Source: Sphingomonas crocodyli
GTDB lineage: Bacteria > Pseudomonadota > Alphaproteobacteria > Sphingomonadales > Sphingomonadaceae
NCBI RefSeq assembly: GCF_004005865.1
Contig: NZ_SACN01000001.1
Coordinates: 1,984,001-2,048,000, forward strand
Reading direction: 5' to 3'
DNA length: 64,000 nucleotides
Under the pieces are notes generated by a model. That model saw only the letters and a program-made list of their open reading frames with translations, was not told where the DNA came from and ran no database searches. Made by a program: the position numbers and the translations under genes. Positions within the stretch are counted from its first letter, which is position 1, and each line of letters starts with the position of its first letter. Positions 52,797 to 62,002 of the stretch are shown here, piece by piece.

Positions 52797-54188
52797 ATGG
52801 CGAATGGCCGGTTCGATCTGGCGGTGGTGATCGACGACGATCAGGATATCCTGCTCGCCGCGCGCCTGGCGCTGCGCGACCATTTTACCGAGGTGCTGAC
52901 GACGCCGGTGCCGGAAGAGGGGCTGCGCCTCATCGCCCAACGATCGCCCGACGTCGTCCTGCTCGACGCCAATTTCGCGCGCGGGGCGACCGATGGGAGC
53001 GAAGGCTTTCTGTGGCTCGATCGGATCGTGAAGGCCGATCCCGATGCTGTGGTCGTCCTGATCACCGCGCATGCCGGGGTGCAGATGGCGGTCGAGGCGA
53101 TGAAGCGTGGCGCGACCGATTTCGTATCGAAGCCGTGGCTCAACGAACGTCTGGTCGCCACGGTCAGCACCGCCGCGCGCCTGCGCCGTTCGCGCCGTGC
53201 CACCGGGGTCGAACGCGCGAAGGTCGCGACCTTGAGCGCGGCGGCGACGGCAACGCCTCTGCTCGGCACGTCGCCCGCGATGCGGCATGTCCATTCGCTG
53301 ATCGAGCGCGCGGCGCCGACCGAGGCGAATGTGCTGATCCTGGGCGAGAACGGGACCGGCAAGGAACTGGTCGCGCGCGAAATCCACAATCGCTCGCGCC
53401 GTGCGTCGGCCGCGATGGTCTCGGTCGATATGGGGGCCGTGACCGAAAACCTGATCGACAGCGAGCTGTTCGGCCATGTGAAGGGCGCCTTCACCGATGC
53501 ACGCGCCGATCGGGTCGGGCGGCTGCAGGCGGCCGATGGCGGCACCTTGTTCCTCGACGAAATCGGCAATCTGCCGCTCCATCTCCAACCCAAATTGCTC
53601 ACCGCGCTCGAACAGCGGCAGGTGACGCCGGTGGGCGCGAACCGGCCGGTGCCGATCGACGTGCGCGTTGTTTCCGCCACCAATGTCGCGCCCGACAGGC
53701 TGACCGACGAACGCGCCTTTCGCGCGGATCTGCTGTTCCGGCTCAACACGGTCGAAATCCACCTGCCGCCGCTGCGCGATCGGCGTGAGGATATCCCGCT
53801 GCTGCTCGCGCACTTCATCGACATTTATCGGCGTCGCTACGATGCGCCCGAGCGCGAACTGCCGTCCGATCTGATCGTGGCGCTGCAGGAGCATGCTTGG
53901 CCGGGCAATGTTCGCGCGTTGCGCCATGCCGCCGAACGTGCGGTCATTCTCGCGCAGGGCGATGCCTATGAACTGGCCGACTTTCCGTTGGCGCGCGGGG
54001 CGACGCCTGTCCGCATCGCGCCCGAGACCATTTCGGCCGAGACGGGCGATTTCAACCTGGAGCGCGCCGAGCGCCAGATGATCGAGCGCGCGCTGAAGAA
54101 GCACGCTTACAATATCTCGGCCGCCGCGACCGATCTCGGCCTGACGCGCGGTTCGCTCTATCGGCGCATGGAAAAGCATGGGCTTTGA
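52797..54188 (+). CDS. NtrC-type response regulator of the exporter operon (GAFTDA variant)
   Basis: A 463-residue activator: receiver (about residues 7-120, D57 in VVLLDANF, Lys in FVSKPW), AAA+ domain with Walker A GENGTGKE near 183-190, FLDEIGNLPL as Walker B, and a C-terminal Fis-type HTH (ISAAATDLGLTRGSLYRRMEKHGL). The sigma-54 contact loop is GAFTDA (about 230-235) instead of GAFTGA; this Gly-to-Asp variant occurs in other family members. It probably binds the three palindromes upstream and drives the adjacent sigma-54 promoter. ATG 52797 has GGGGGA in place; 52785 is in frame. The kinase gene overlaps the end by 11 bases. Confidence 0.9.
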   Translation: MANGRFDLAVVIDDDQDILLAARLALRDHFTEVLTTPVPEEGLRLIAQRSPDVVLLDANFARGATDGSEGFLWLDRIVKADPDAVVVLITAHAGVQMAVEAMKRGATDFVSKPWLNERLVATVSTAARLRRSRRATGVERAKVATLSAAATATPLLGTSPAMRHVHSLIERAAPTEANVLILGENGTGKELVAREIHNRSRRASAAMVSVDMGAVTENLIDSELFGHVKGAFTDARADRVGRLQAADGGTLFLDEIGNLPLHLQPKLLTALEQRQVTPVGANRPVPIDVRVVSATNVAPDRLTDERAFRADLLFRLNTVEIHLPPLRDRREDIPLLLAHFIDIYRRRYDAPERELPSDLIVALQEHAWPGNVRALRHAAERAVILAQGDAYELADFPLARGATPVRIAPETISAETGDFNLERAERQMIERALKKHAYNISAAATDLGLTRGSLYRRMEKHGL

Positions 54189-55485
54189 TCGCAGCTTCTC
54201 GGCCGGGGTCGCGCTGCGGCTCGGTGCGATCGGTGCGACGATGTTCGCACTGGTGGGCAGCCTGTCGCAGTCGCTGGCGGCGACCGCGATCCTCTCGGCG
54301 CTCCTGCTGGTCGCGGCGGTGGCCAGCCTGTGGGCCTATGTCCGCCGCACAAATGTCGAGGTCGCGCGCTTCGTGCAAGCGCTGATGCACGGCGATCTTT
54401 CGCAGGGCTTTTCGACCGGGCGGAGGGGCGGGGGCTTCGAGATATTGGGCCGCCAGCTGGACTCCGCGATCCGCACCCTGCGCGACGAACGCGCCGCGGC
54501 GACCGATGCGGGGCGATTTCACGCGGCCCTGGTCGACGAGGCGCCGGTCGCGTTGTTGGTGATCGACGAGGATCGGGTCGAGCTGGTCAATCGCGCGGCG
54601 CGCAAGCTGTTCCACACCGACGCCGTCCGGATCGAGGATTTTGCGGGCTTCGGCGACGATCTGGTGGCGGCCCTGCACGGCCGGGGGCGGCGGCTTGGGA
54701 TCGTGTCGATCGATGGTAGGCCGCAGCGGGCGTCGATGCTTGCGACCCCGCTCCACCGCCTCGGCCGGCCGCTGCGCCTGCTGGCGATCCAGCCGCTTCA
54801 CAGCGAGATCGATGCGGTCGAAATGAGCGCGCAGGCCGATCTGGTCCGCGTGCTGACGCATGAGATCATGAACTCGATGACCCCGGTGACGTCGCTCGCG
54901 CGGTCGGCCGCGTCGCTGATGGCCGATGCGCCCGCCGATCTGGCCGATGCGCGCATGGCGATCGAGACGGTGGCGCGCCGGTCCGAAGGGATCATGCACT
55001 TCGTCGAGGGCTATCGCGCCTTCATCCGATCGCCGGTCATCCATCCGCGCCGCTTCGCCGCGAAGGGCTGGGCGGAGGAGATGGGGCGGCTGTTCGCGGC
55101 GACGCCCGAAGGCGAGGGGGCGGGGCTCAAAGTGTCGGTCGCGCCCGACGATCTGATGCTCGATCTCGATCCCGATCTGATGGCGCAGGCGGTGCTCAAT
55201 CTGATGAAGAACGGCGCCGAGGCGGCTGCCGGCGCCGGGCGATCGCCGCAGATCGGATTGACCATCGCGCGCGGCGCGGCCGGCATCGCGATCACGGTGG
55301 GCGACAACGGACGGGGCATTCCGCCCGACCTGACGAACGACATCTTCCTGCCCTTCTTCACGACCAAGCCGACCGGAACCGGCGTGGGCCTGAGCCTGGT
55401 CCGACGCATCGTCACCGCGCATCGCGGCACCGTCGCGCTGCGCCATAGCGGCCCGGACGGAACGAGCATCGAAATCCTCGTCTGA
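54178..55485 (+). CDS. Sensor histidine kinase of the exporter operon
   Basis: A 435-residue inner-membrane kinase. Two membrane helices lie near the N-terminus (ALRLGAIGATMFALVGSLSQ and ATAILSALLLVAAVASLWAYV) with almost no periplasmic loop, so the signal is probably sensed in the membrane. Then come a linker and a PAS-like domain (LVDEAPVALLVIDEDRVELVNRAARKLF), an H-box LTHEIMNSMTPVTSLA with the His near 228, and the ATPase domain with N box LNLMKNGAEAA, GDNGRGIP and GTGVGLSLVRRIV. The N-terminus overlaps the regulator gene by 11 bases, so the pair is coupled. Confidence 0.92.
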   Translation: MGFDRSFSAGVALRLGAIGATMFALVGSLSQSLAATAILSALLLVAAVASLWAYVRRTNVEVARFVQALMHGDLSQGFSTGRRGGGFEILGRQLDSAIRTLRDERAAATDAGRFHAALVDEAPVALLVIDEDRVELVNRAARKLFHTDAVRIEDFAGFGDDLVAALHGRGRRLGIVSIDGRPQRASMLATPLHRLGRPLRLLAIQPLHSEIDAVEMSAQADLVRVLTHEIMNSMTPVTSLARSAASLMADAPADLADARMAIETVARRSEGIMHFVEGYRAFIRSPVIHPRRFAAKGWAEEMGRLFAATPEGEGAGLKVSVAPDDLMLDLDPDLMAQAVLNLMKNGAEAAAGAGRSPQIGLTIARGAAGIAITVGDNGRGIPPDLTNDIFLPFFTTKPTGTGVGLSLVRRIVTAHRGTVALRHSGPDGTSIEILV

Positions 55486-55749
55486 CCGCTATCGCCATTT
55501 GTGCGGTGCGTGATGCAAAAATGCGTTTAACCCGGTTCCCAAAAGTCGTTGGTCGCTCCGTCACGGCTTCGTCATAGCAGCGCGCCTGCCGCCCAAGCGG
55601 TGAAAAGCCGGGAAAATACCCGGGTTCTGGAGAGAGATGACGATCGGCGCGGGCGGCTGTCCCAGCGCGTCCCATCCCTGTGAAGCGTCGATTCAGGCGC
55701 GCAACATCGCCGGCACAGGCGAGACTTCATCTGGTTTTGAGAGGGTTTC

Positions 55750-58491
55750 ATGGGCAAATTTTCGATTCAGCTTCAGGTTGCGCGCGTCTCCGCGATGGCG
55801 CTGGCGACGAGCTTGAGCATTCCCGCTTTCGCGCAGGACGCCGCCGTCGAGCCGGCGGCCGAGGAAGCGCCGCAGGGCGGCCTGCAGGACATCGTCGTCA
55901 CCGCGCGTCGCGTTGAGGAACGCCTGCAGGACGTGCCGCTGTCGATCACGGCGATGAACGCCAAGACGCTGAACGACAACCGGATCAGCCAGGTGCAGGA
56001 TCTGGGCGCGTCGGTGCCGAACCTGATCACCGGCAAGACTTCGATCCCCGGCGGCGGACAGGTCGCGATCCGCGGCGTCAACGGGCAGAGCCTGCCGCGC
56101 ATCGGCCTGGACAGCCGCGTCGGCGTCTATCTCGACGGCGTCTATCTGGCGCGTTCGCAGGGGCAGAGCTTCAACCTGCCCGATATCTCGCGCATCGAAG
56201 TGCTTAAAGGTCCGCAGGGCACTTTGTTCGGTCGTAACGTGACCGCAGGCTCGATCAACATCGTGACCGCGAACCCGACCGGCAAGTTCGGTGCCACGCT
56301 GGAAGCCGGCCTCGGCAGCCGCGATCGCCGCCGCTATCGCGCGACGGTCGACTTCCCCGAGTTCAACGGCCTCTCGCTGCGGGTCAGCTATATGCATGAC
56401 GAGCGCGAAGGGGATTTCAAGAACCGTGCTGCGGGCTTCCGTCCCGGCCCGGTGAACATCAGCGTTCCGGCGGTCGCCGCGACGGCCACCACGCCGGCGA
56501 GCGATGCGTTCAACTTCGCCTACACCCCGAAGAAGGCGGCGAGCAGCTTCGGTTATCTGAACAGCGACAACGTGTTCGTGGCCGCGCGCTACGAAGGGAT
56601 CGACGGCCTGACCGCCGATTACAAGTTCGATTACAACCACCAACTCGAAGCCAACGCGACCCAGAACATTCAGGGCTATTCGCGCGGCGGCAGCTGCGTG
56701 GCGGCGGCGATCGCGCTGGGCGGCAGCGTGAACCAGTGCGGCGCGGGCGCAATCACCACGCCGGGCTTCACCAACGGCGTTATCTCGCGCCCCGGCACGA
56801 TCACCAATGTCGGTGGCATTCGCGGTAATTTCGACTCGGTCGGCGCGCAGGACTTCTCGCTCGGCTTCCGCCGTCCGGGCGCCAAGGCGGAGCCTTATAC
56901 CGCGCCGGCGCTGATCCGCTCCTACGGCCACAATCTGACGCTCAACTATGAAGCGGCGGATTATCTGACCGTGAAGAGCATCACGGCCTATCGCAACCTC
57001 AAGACCCAGGTGCAGCAGAATGGCGACGGTGGCCAGTTCACGCTGATGAACGAGTTCCTGACTGCGGTGAACCCGGCGCTCTATCCCGCGTCGCGCTTCC
57101 CCGCCGGCCAGAATACCCTGTTCCCGCTCGGCTATGCCTTCCAGGGGCAGGAGCAGCGCCAGTTCTCGCAGGAATTGCAGGGCTTCGGCAGCGCGACCGA
57201 ATGGCTCGATTATTTGGTCGGCCTCTACTATTTCAAGGAGAAGGGGTTCGCCTATCAGTTCGGTTCGAACGCCAACGCGACCTCGCCGGGCGGCATCATC
57301 GCCGCGCTCAACGGCACCAACGGTATCCCGGTTATCCAGCCCAATGGCGGCCTGAACAACTGGGGCATCGGTTCGACGCTGGCGGGCGATTACAACCACT
57401 CGACGTCGGAATCGAAGGCGATCTTCGGGCGCCTGACGGTCAAGCCGGTCGAGAAGGTCGATATCGTGCTCGGCGGCCGCTACACCAAGGATGAGAAGAC
57501 GGGTGATATCCCGCAGTTCATGGCGAACTTCCTCGATGCCGATCCGCTGGTGCAGCCGGGCCGTCAGCAGGTGTCGGCCTTCCTGCGGCAGAAGTTCGAC
57601 AAGTTCACGTACGACGGCACGATCACCTATCACTTCTCGCGCGATGCCAACATCTATGCGCGTTATGCGACCGCCTATCTGGCCGGTGGCGCGATCCGCA
57701 ACGTGCCGTTCGAACCGGAAACGACCAAGGCCGGCGAAATCGGCTTCAAGTCGGAACTGTTCGATCGCAAGGTCCGCTTCAACACCGCGGCTTTCTATCA
57801 GTCGAGCAAGAACTCGCAGTTCAACCGCACGTCGCCGATTCCGGTTGTCCTGCCCGGTCAGACCGCCATCACGAACGTGACGGCCACGCAGTTGCTCAAC
57901 CTCGGCTCGGCCAAGGTGAAGGGCTTCGAGGCCGAACTGACCGCCGCACCGCTCGACGGGCTGACGCTCAACGGCAGCGTCGGTTATGCCAAGCAGACCT
58001 TCGCCTCGCCCTTCGCAGGTGTCGCGCCCGCCAAGCCGATCGCGCCTGAGTGGACGCTGCAGGGTTCGGTCCAGTACGATACGCAGCCGATCATCGGTGA
58101 CGCCTATCTCTCGATCCGCCTCGATGCGAACTACCGCTCGCACTACGAAGCCCAGACCATCCCGACGACCCCGGCGCTGGGCTTGCCGCGCGAACTGCTG
58201 GCGCTTTACGGCCTGCCGACCGCAACGGCGGCGGACGTCGCGACGAGCACGCAGACCTACACCGATCTGCTGGTGAAGAACGGGCGTCTGGGCGGATTCT
58301 GGCTGGCCAATGCGCGCATCTCGCTGGTCGATATTCCGATCGGCGGCACGAAGGGGCGCATCTCGGGCTACGTCCGCAACATGTTCGATGAGAAGCACGG
58401 CCTGTCCTACCTCGCCTTCTACGGCATTTCGGCGGGCGGCACCTTTGTCGAGCGGCGCAGCTTCGGGCTCGATCTCAGCGTCGAATTCTAA
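55750..58491 (+). CDS. TonB-dependent outer membrane receptor
   Basis: A 913-residue receptor: signal peptide ending at PAFA near residue 28, plug domain beginning GGLQDIVVTARRVEERLQDVPLSITAMN, RIEVLKGPQGTLFGRNVTAGSINIVT near 150-180, and a 22-strand barrel ending FVERRSFGLDLSVEF, with terminal Phe. Long loops rich in Asn, Gly and Tyr are typical of sphingomonads, which have many such receptors for plant- or aromatic-derived compounds and siderophores. Nothing nearby names the ligand. The 264-bp leader has a CCGGG/CCCGG hairpin at 55608-55623 but no known riboswitch or Fur box. A strong terminator follows. Confidence 0.93.
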   Translation: MGKFSIQLQVARVSAMALATSLSIPAFAQDAAVEPAAEEAPQGGLQDIVVTARRVEERLQDVPLSITAMNAKTLNDNRISQVQDLGASVPNLITGKTSIPGGGQVAIRGVNGQSLPRIGLDSRVGVYLDGVYLARSQGQSFNLPDISRIEVLKGPQGTLFGRNVTAGSINIVTANPTGKFGATLEAGLGSRDRRRYRATVDFPEFNGLSLRVSYMHDEREGDFKNRAAGFRPGPVNISVPAVAATATTPASDAFNFAYTPKKAASSFGYLNSDNVFVAARYEGIDGLTADYKFDYNHQLEANATQNIQGYSRGGSCVAAAIALGGSVNQCGAGAITTPGFTNGVISRPGTITNVGGIRGNFDSVGAQDFSLGFRRPGAKAEPYTAPALIRSYGHNLTLNYEAADYLTVKSITAYRNLKTQVQQNGDGGQFTLMNEFLTAVNPALYPASRFPAGQNTLFPLGYAFQGQEQRQFSQELQGFGSATEWLDYLVGLYYFKEKGFAYQFGSNANATSPGGIIAALNGTNGIPVIQPNGGLNNWGIGSTLAGDYNHSTSESKAIFGRLTVKPVEKVDIVLGGRYTKDEKTGDIPQFMANFLDADPLVQPGRQQVSAFLRQKFDKFTYDGTITYHFSRDANIYARYATAYLAGGAIRNVPFEPETTKAGEIGFKSELFDRKVRFNTAAFYQSSKNSQFNRTSPIPVVLPGQTAITNVTATQLLNLGSAKVKGFEAELTAAPLDGLTLNGSVGYAKQTFASPFAGVAPAKPIAPEWTLQGSVQYDTQPIIGDAYLSIRLDANYRSHYEAQTIPTTPALGLPRELLALYGLPTATAADVATSTQTYTDLLVKNGRLGGFWLANARISLVDIPIGGTKGRISGYVRNMFDEKHGLSYLAFYGISAGGTFVERRSFGLDLSVEF

Positions 58492-58508
58492 GCTTCTTCA
58501 TCCGAGCA

Positions 58509-58542
58509 AAAGGCCGTCGTTGCGATTGCAGCGGCGGCCTTT
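58509..58542 (+). terminator. Terminator of the TonB receptor gene
   Basis: A 15-bp stem at 58509-58523 and 58528-58542 (outer part AAAGGCCG / CGGCCTTT) around a GATT loop, with only wobble pairs as irregularities, ending in TTTCTCG. It starts 18 bases after the stop. Confidence 0.85.
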
Positions 58543-58578
58543 CTCGTGTCTGAAGGCGGCGACTGCGAGAGGACGCCC

Positions 58579-58932
58579 ATGACCATCACCATGTACGGCA
58601 TCAAGAATTGCGACACGATCAAGAAGGCGCGCGATTGGCTCGCCGATCAGGGCAAGGCCTATGACTTTCACGACTATAAGGCGTCGGGCATCGACGCCGC
58701 GACGCTAGGTCGTTGGGCTGATGTCGTGGGCTGGGAAGTGCTGCTTAACAAGGCGGGTACGACCTTCAAGAAGCTGCCCGATGCCGACAAGGCCGGGATC
58801 GATCGCGACAAGGCGATCGCGCTGATGGTGGCGCAGCCTTCGATGATCAAGCGTCCGGTTCTGGATGCCGACGGCAAGCTGATCGTCGGCTTCAAGCCCG
58901 ACAATTACGCGCGCGAGCTGGCGAACTCCTGA
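58579..58932 (+). CDS. ArsC/YffB-like thioredoxin-fold protein
   Basis: A 117-residue protein of the ArsC/Spx family. MYGIKNCDTIKKARDWL has the family's single catalytic-position Cys (about residue 11), and FHDYKASGIDAATL, LLNKAGTTFKKL and PSMIKRPVLDADGKLIVGF with the conserved MIKRP are the YffB signature. YffB-type proteins bind glutathione and may reduce a thiol substrate; arsenate reduction is not shown. AGAGGA precedes the ATG at 58579. The last 28 bases overlap the convergent diguanylate cyclase gene. Confidence 0.88.
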   Translation: MTITMYGIKNCDTIKKARDWLADQGKAYDFHDYKASGIDAATLGRWADVVGWEVLLNKAGTTFKKLPDADKAGIDRDKAIALMVAQPSMIKRPVLDADGKLIVGFKPDNYARELANS

Positions 58933-60113
58933 CGCGGGCGGGCAGCGGCCGGTTCGGCGATCGTCGTGCGGTTACGGCCGGCCTGCTTGGAGGCGTAGAG
59001 CGCCTGATCGGCGCGCTTGATCAAAGTCGCGAGCGTGTCGATCGGGGTTAGCTGGGTCAGGCCGAAGCTGGCCGTGATCTGGATCGGCAGGCCCGCGATC
59101 GCGATCGCCATCACGTCGCGCCGAAGGTTTTCGACCTCGTCATGCACCTCGATCAGGGTGCGATTGGGGAAAAACAGCAGAAATTCCTCGCCGCCATAGC
59201 GCCCGTGAAGTGGCTTTGCACCGTGCCGTTCGAACAGCAATGAGATGCTGCACAACACCTCGTCGCCCAGCGCGTGGCCGAAGCGATCGTTGATATATTT
59301 GAACTGGTCGAGATCGCAGAGCGCCGCGCAGAGCGGCCTGCCGGTGGTGGCGGATTCGGTGATGACGCGGCGGCCGGTCGCCTCGATCGCGCGCCGATTG
59401 GGCGCGCCGGTCAGCGAGTCCGTCTCGGCGGTGCGGCGGAGCTTGTCGGCAAGGTCGCTGGCCAGCAGGTAGAGCGCGAACATGCCCAGCGCGACCGTCA
59501 TCGCCGGCAGGCCGATGAACACCACGAACATATAGACGTTCTCGAGGAAGGCGTCCGGCTCGCGCCCGCGCAGCGCCAGCGCGATGCCGCCGATGCTCTC
59601 GGTCGTCACCATCGCCAGGCTGGTCACGATCATCGGCCTTTCGCCCAGCAACAGCTTGCGCCCCGGCCGCCACATGGCGAGCGTGCCCCAGATGATCATG
59701 GCCGACGCCATCAGCGGGACGATCGCGCCGCGCGCGCCCTTGTTCGGATCGATCACCCAGAAATAGAGGGTGAGCGCCAGCGTCAGCACCTGCGCCGCCG
59801 CATAGATCCACAATTTGGGCGGCAATCCCACGCGCACGCGCATCGCGGCGGCCGCGAACATCGTGCCGAGCGTCGCCAGAACATTGAGCAGGCAGAACAT
59901 CGCCAGGCTGTCGCGGAACATCGCGATGTAGAGCACGTCGACGATGTACATTACGACGTTGCAGCCGAAGGCCGCCGCAAGCAGCCGCGCGACCAGCGGC
60001 TGACCAAGGCTGCGCGCGGCGAGCAACAGCGCCGTCGCCACCAACGCGTTGACCATCAGCAGGATCGTCAAAATGAAGAAATCGGTCGACACGCCGGTTT
60101 GTGCAGCCCCCAA
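58905..60113 (-). CDS. Membrane-bound diguanylate cyclase
   Basis: A 402-residue protein with about seven membrane helices over the first 215 residues and a C-terminal GGDEF domain. RRTAETDSLTGAPNRRAIE begins the catalytic domain, CDLDQFKYINDRFGHALGDEVL binds metal and the active site is GRYGGEEFLLFF. The product-inhibition I-site (RxxD five residues upstream) is absent; the corresponding residues read GAKPLH. It should make c-di-GMP, which the two PilZ proteins at 7.8-9 kb could sense. The N-terminal helices resemble a MASE-type sensor with no clear match. It shares 28 coding bases with the gene on the other strand. Confidence 0.9.
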   Translation of the reverse strand: MGAAQTGVSTDFFILTILLMVNALVATALLLAARSLGQPLVARLLAAAFGCNVVMYIVDVLYIAMFRDSLAMFCLLNVLATLGTMFAAAAMRVRVGLPPKLWIYAAAQVLTLALTLYFWVIDPNKGARGAIVPLMASAMIIWGTLAMWRPGRKLLLGERPMIVTSLAMVTTESIGGIALALRGREPDAFLENVYMFVVFIGLPAMTVALGMFALYLLASDLADKLRRTAETDSLTGAPNRRAIEATGRRVITESATTGRPLCAALCDLDQFKYINDRFGHALGDEVLCSISLLFERHGAKPLHGRYGGEEFLLFFPNRTLIEVHDEVENLRRDVMAIAIAGLPIQITASFGLTQLTPIDTLATLIKRADQALYASKQAGRNRTTIAEPAAARPRQEFASSRA

Positions 60114-60224
60114 CTTACTGCGCCATTCATAATACGCATCGCGCGCTACTCAATCGGGATTGTTCCCGCCACATCGTAAGTTAAGCGGTGTCGCAATCGA
60201 ATCGTCTCTTTCCGGGAGTAACTG

Positions 60225-60608
60225 ATGACCCGTCGCCTGATTTCGTCCGGCTCACCCTTCGAAAAGCAGGCGGGCTATAGCCGTGCACTGATCGACGGAG
60301 ACTGGGCGTTTGTGGCGGGGACGACCGGCTATGATCCCGAAACCCGCGTCATGCCGGACGATGTGGCCGATCAGGCGCGCAATGCGATTGCGGTGATTGC
60401 GGCCGCACTGGCCGAAGGCGGCTTCGCGCTGACGGATGTGGTGCGCGCGACCTATTACATCACCGACGCATCCTATTGGGACGCGGTGGTGCCGGTGCTG
60501 GGCGATGCGTTCGGCGAGATACGGCCGGCGGCGACGTGTCTGGTCGCCGGACTGATCAAGCCCGAGATGAAGATCGAGATCGAGGTGACCGCGCTCCGCC
60601 GTCGCTGA
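60225..60608 (+). CDS. RidA/YjgF family protein
   Basis: A 127-residue trimeric-type protein. RidA enzymes hydrolyse reactive enamine/imine intermediates from PLP enzymes. ISSGSPFEKQAGYSRALIDGDWAFVAGTTGYD starts the fold, DVVRATYYITDASYWDAVVPVLGDAF continues it, and IRPAATCLVAGLIKPEMKIEIEVTAL contains the conserved Arg near residue 105 that binds the carboxylate. The YSRA start and lack of the classical P-x-G-x-Y pattern mark an outlying subgroup, so imine hydrolysis is not certain. GGGAG precedes the ATG. Its stop touches the next gene's stop. Confidence 0.88.
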   Translation: MTRRLISSGSPFEKQAGYSRALIDGDWAFVAGTTGYDPETRVMPDDVADQARNAIAVIAAALAEGGFALTDVVRATYYITDASYWDAVVPVLGDAFGEIRPAATCLVAGLIKPEMKIEIEVTALRRR

Positions 60609-61475
60609 TCATTCCCCGGCCACGCGGTGCGCGAAGGCGGTGACGTCGGCGAGGCTGGGCGCATTGCCGCGGAACGGTTTGGCCAGTGCGGTCACGATCC
60701 CGACATGGCCGGTGCCCTCATAAACCTTGAGTTCCGATTGCGCGCCCAGTTCGCGCAGGCGGCGATCGAGGTTGATCGAATTCTTCGGCCAGACGGTGTC
60801 GTCCTTCGATCCGTGGAGCAGCAGCATCGGCGGCGCGGAGGCGGAGGCGTAGTGGATCGGCTGCGTCTCGTCCGGGCGGGGCCATTGGCCGAAGGTCTTG
60901 ACCGGGATCGGCCCTTCGAACGGCAGGAAGTCATAGGGGCCGGCCAGCCCTACGAAGCCCTTCACCGCCGCGCGATCGGCGCCCAGCCATTGCGGATCGA
61001 GCGCGAGCATCGCGGCATTATACGCGCCCGCCGAATGGCCGCTCAGCACGATCCGGTTCGGATCGCCGCCATAGCGGGCGATGTTCGCGACGGTCCAATG
61101 GAAGGCGGCGGCGCAATCCTGCAGGAAGCCGGGGAAGTGGACTTCGGGAACCAGCCGATAATCGGCGATCACAACGACGAACCCCGATGCGGCAAGCGCA
61201 CGGCCGACGAAGGCATAGCCATCCTTGGTGCCGTTCGCCCACGAACCGCCATAGACGAAGAAGATCACCGGTTTCGGCTTGCCGGCAACCATGTCGCGCG
61301 GGGCGTAGATGTCGAGCGTGCGGCGCGCGCCTTCGCCATAGGGAATGTCGGCCGCGATCTCGCGACTGCTGCTGTCCTTGGGCAGAACCGCATCGAAGGT
61401 TTTGAGCGGCGAGCATGCGCCCGCGATGAGCACGCCCACGACCAGCACTGCCAGCCCGATCAACGTCAGACGCAT
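60609..61475 (-). CDS. Alpha/beta hydrolase, acetyl-esterase/lipase-like, membrane-anchored or lipoprotein
   Basis: About 288 residues from the ATG at 61475. The N-terminus (MRLTLIGLAVLVVGVLIAGACSPLKTF) is a signal sequence with a Cys in a weak lipobox. Then the hydrolase: DIYAPRDM, FFVYGGSWANGTKDGY as HGG-type oxyanion loop (YGGSW), VLSGHSAGAYNAAML with the nucleophile serine, and LLLHGSKDDTVWP then GTGHVGIV for the acid and His. This resembles the BD-FAE/acetylxylan-type esterases. GGGGGA lies close to the ATG at 61475; the one at 61487 has no site. The substrate is unknown. Confidence 0.83.
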   Translation of the reverse strand: MRLTLIGLAVLVVGVLIAGACSPLKTFDAVLPKDSSSREIAADIPYGEGARRTLDIYAPRDMVAGKPKPVIFFVYGGSWANGTKDGYAFVGRALAASGFVVVIADYRLVPEVHFPGFLQDCAAAFHWTVANIARYGGDPNRIVLSGHSAGAYNAAMLALDPQWLGADRAAVKGFVGLAGPYDFLPFEGPIPVKTFGQWPRPDETQPIHYASASAPPMLLLHGSKDDTVWPKNSINLDRRLRELGAQSELKVYEGTGHVGIVTALAKPFRGNAPSLADVTAFAHRVAGE

Positions 61476-61558
61476 TATCCCCCGCATGTTTCAGAACCAC
61501 CCCGATCAGTTACGGGTGATGACGCGAATTGGTTTTGGAGGAAAGTGCGCACAGCAAA

Positions 61559-61583
61559 ATGGGGACCGCCAAGCGATCCCCAT
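61559..61583 (-). terminator. Terminator of the Gln-rich stress protein gene
   Basis: ATGGGGA at 61559-61565 and TCCCCAT at 61577-61583 pair around an 11-base loop; on the minus strand TTTT follows. It lies 26 bases past the gene's stop. Confidence 0.7.
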
Positions 61584-61608
61584 CTCTGGCGTCATCAATC
61601 GACGTGGA

Positions 61609-61803
61609 TCAGCGCTGCTGGTCGCGATCCTGCCGATTGCGATCCTGATCGGACTGGTCCGATTGCTGACCTCTGTCCTGGCCGCCTTGCTGCTGGCGCT
61701 GGGCCTGCTGCTGCTTGTCGAGCGAGCCTTCGCGGTGCTGCTCCTGCTGGCGGTTCTGGTTGTTCGGATCGCGGTCCATGCCGCTCTGGCGATTCTCGCC
61801 CAT
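61609..61803 (-). CDS. 64-residue Gln-rich hydrophilic protein under a stress promoter
   Basis: A disordered protein: 20 of 64 residues are Gln, most others Arg, Asp, Asn, Gly or Ser, with no aromatic, Cys or hydrophobic core (MGENRQSGMDRDPNNQNRQ, then QQQ/GGQ/DRGQQ runs). Its composition recalls hydrophilins and other desiccation or osmotic-stress proteins. The gene is well supported: AGGAGA before the ATG at 61803, a perfect EcfG promoter 40 bases upstream, and a terminator after the stop. The opposite strand is also open but encodes only a run of hydrophobic residues, an artefact of the Gln/Arg/Asp codons. No homologue recognised. Confidence 0.8.
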   Translation of the reverse strand: MGENRQSGMDRDPNNQNRQQEQHREGSLDKQQQAQRQQQGGQDRGQQSDQSDQDRNRQDRDQQR

Positions 61804-61843
61804 GACATTCTCTCCTGTGATCGTCCGCAAGGGACACAAACAG

Positions 61844-61868
61844 AACGATCCGAGATATTCGACGTTCC
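61844..61868 (-). promoter_or_regulatory. EcfG-type stress promoter of the Gln-rich protein
   Basis: Minus strand GGAAC (61868-61864), 16-base spacer, CGTT (61847-61844), a perfect match, 40 bases before the ATG. Confidence 0.75.
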
Positions 61869-62002
61869 TATCGTTACGTCCAAGTGGTTGAAAATAAGAC
61901 ATTGTGATGCCGGAATGACGATTGCGCGCCGACATCATGGCCTTTCCCGCGACTTCGCCCTAACAAGCCGCCGAAGATTCGAAGCAGAAAGGCTCCATAA
62001 GC

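Noticed and set aside
55486..55749. Riboswitch or small gene in the TonB receptor leader
   Set aside because: Only a 5-bp hairpin and no conserved aptamer pattern or ribosome site with a frame was visible.
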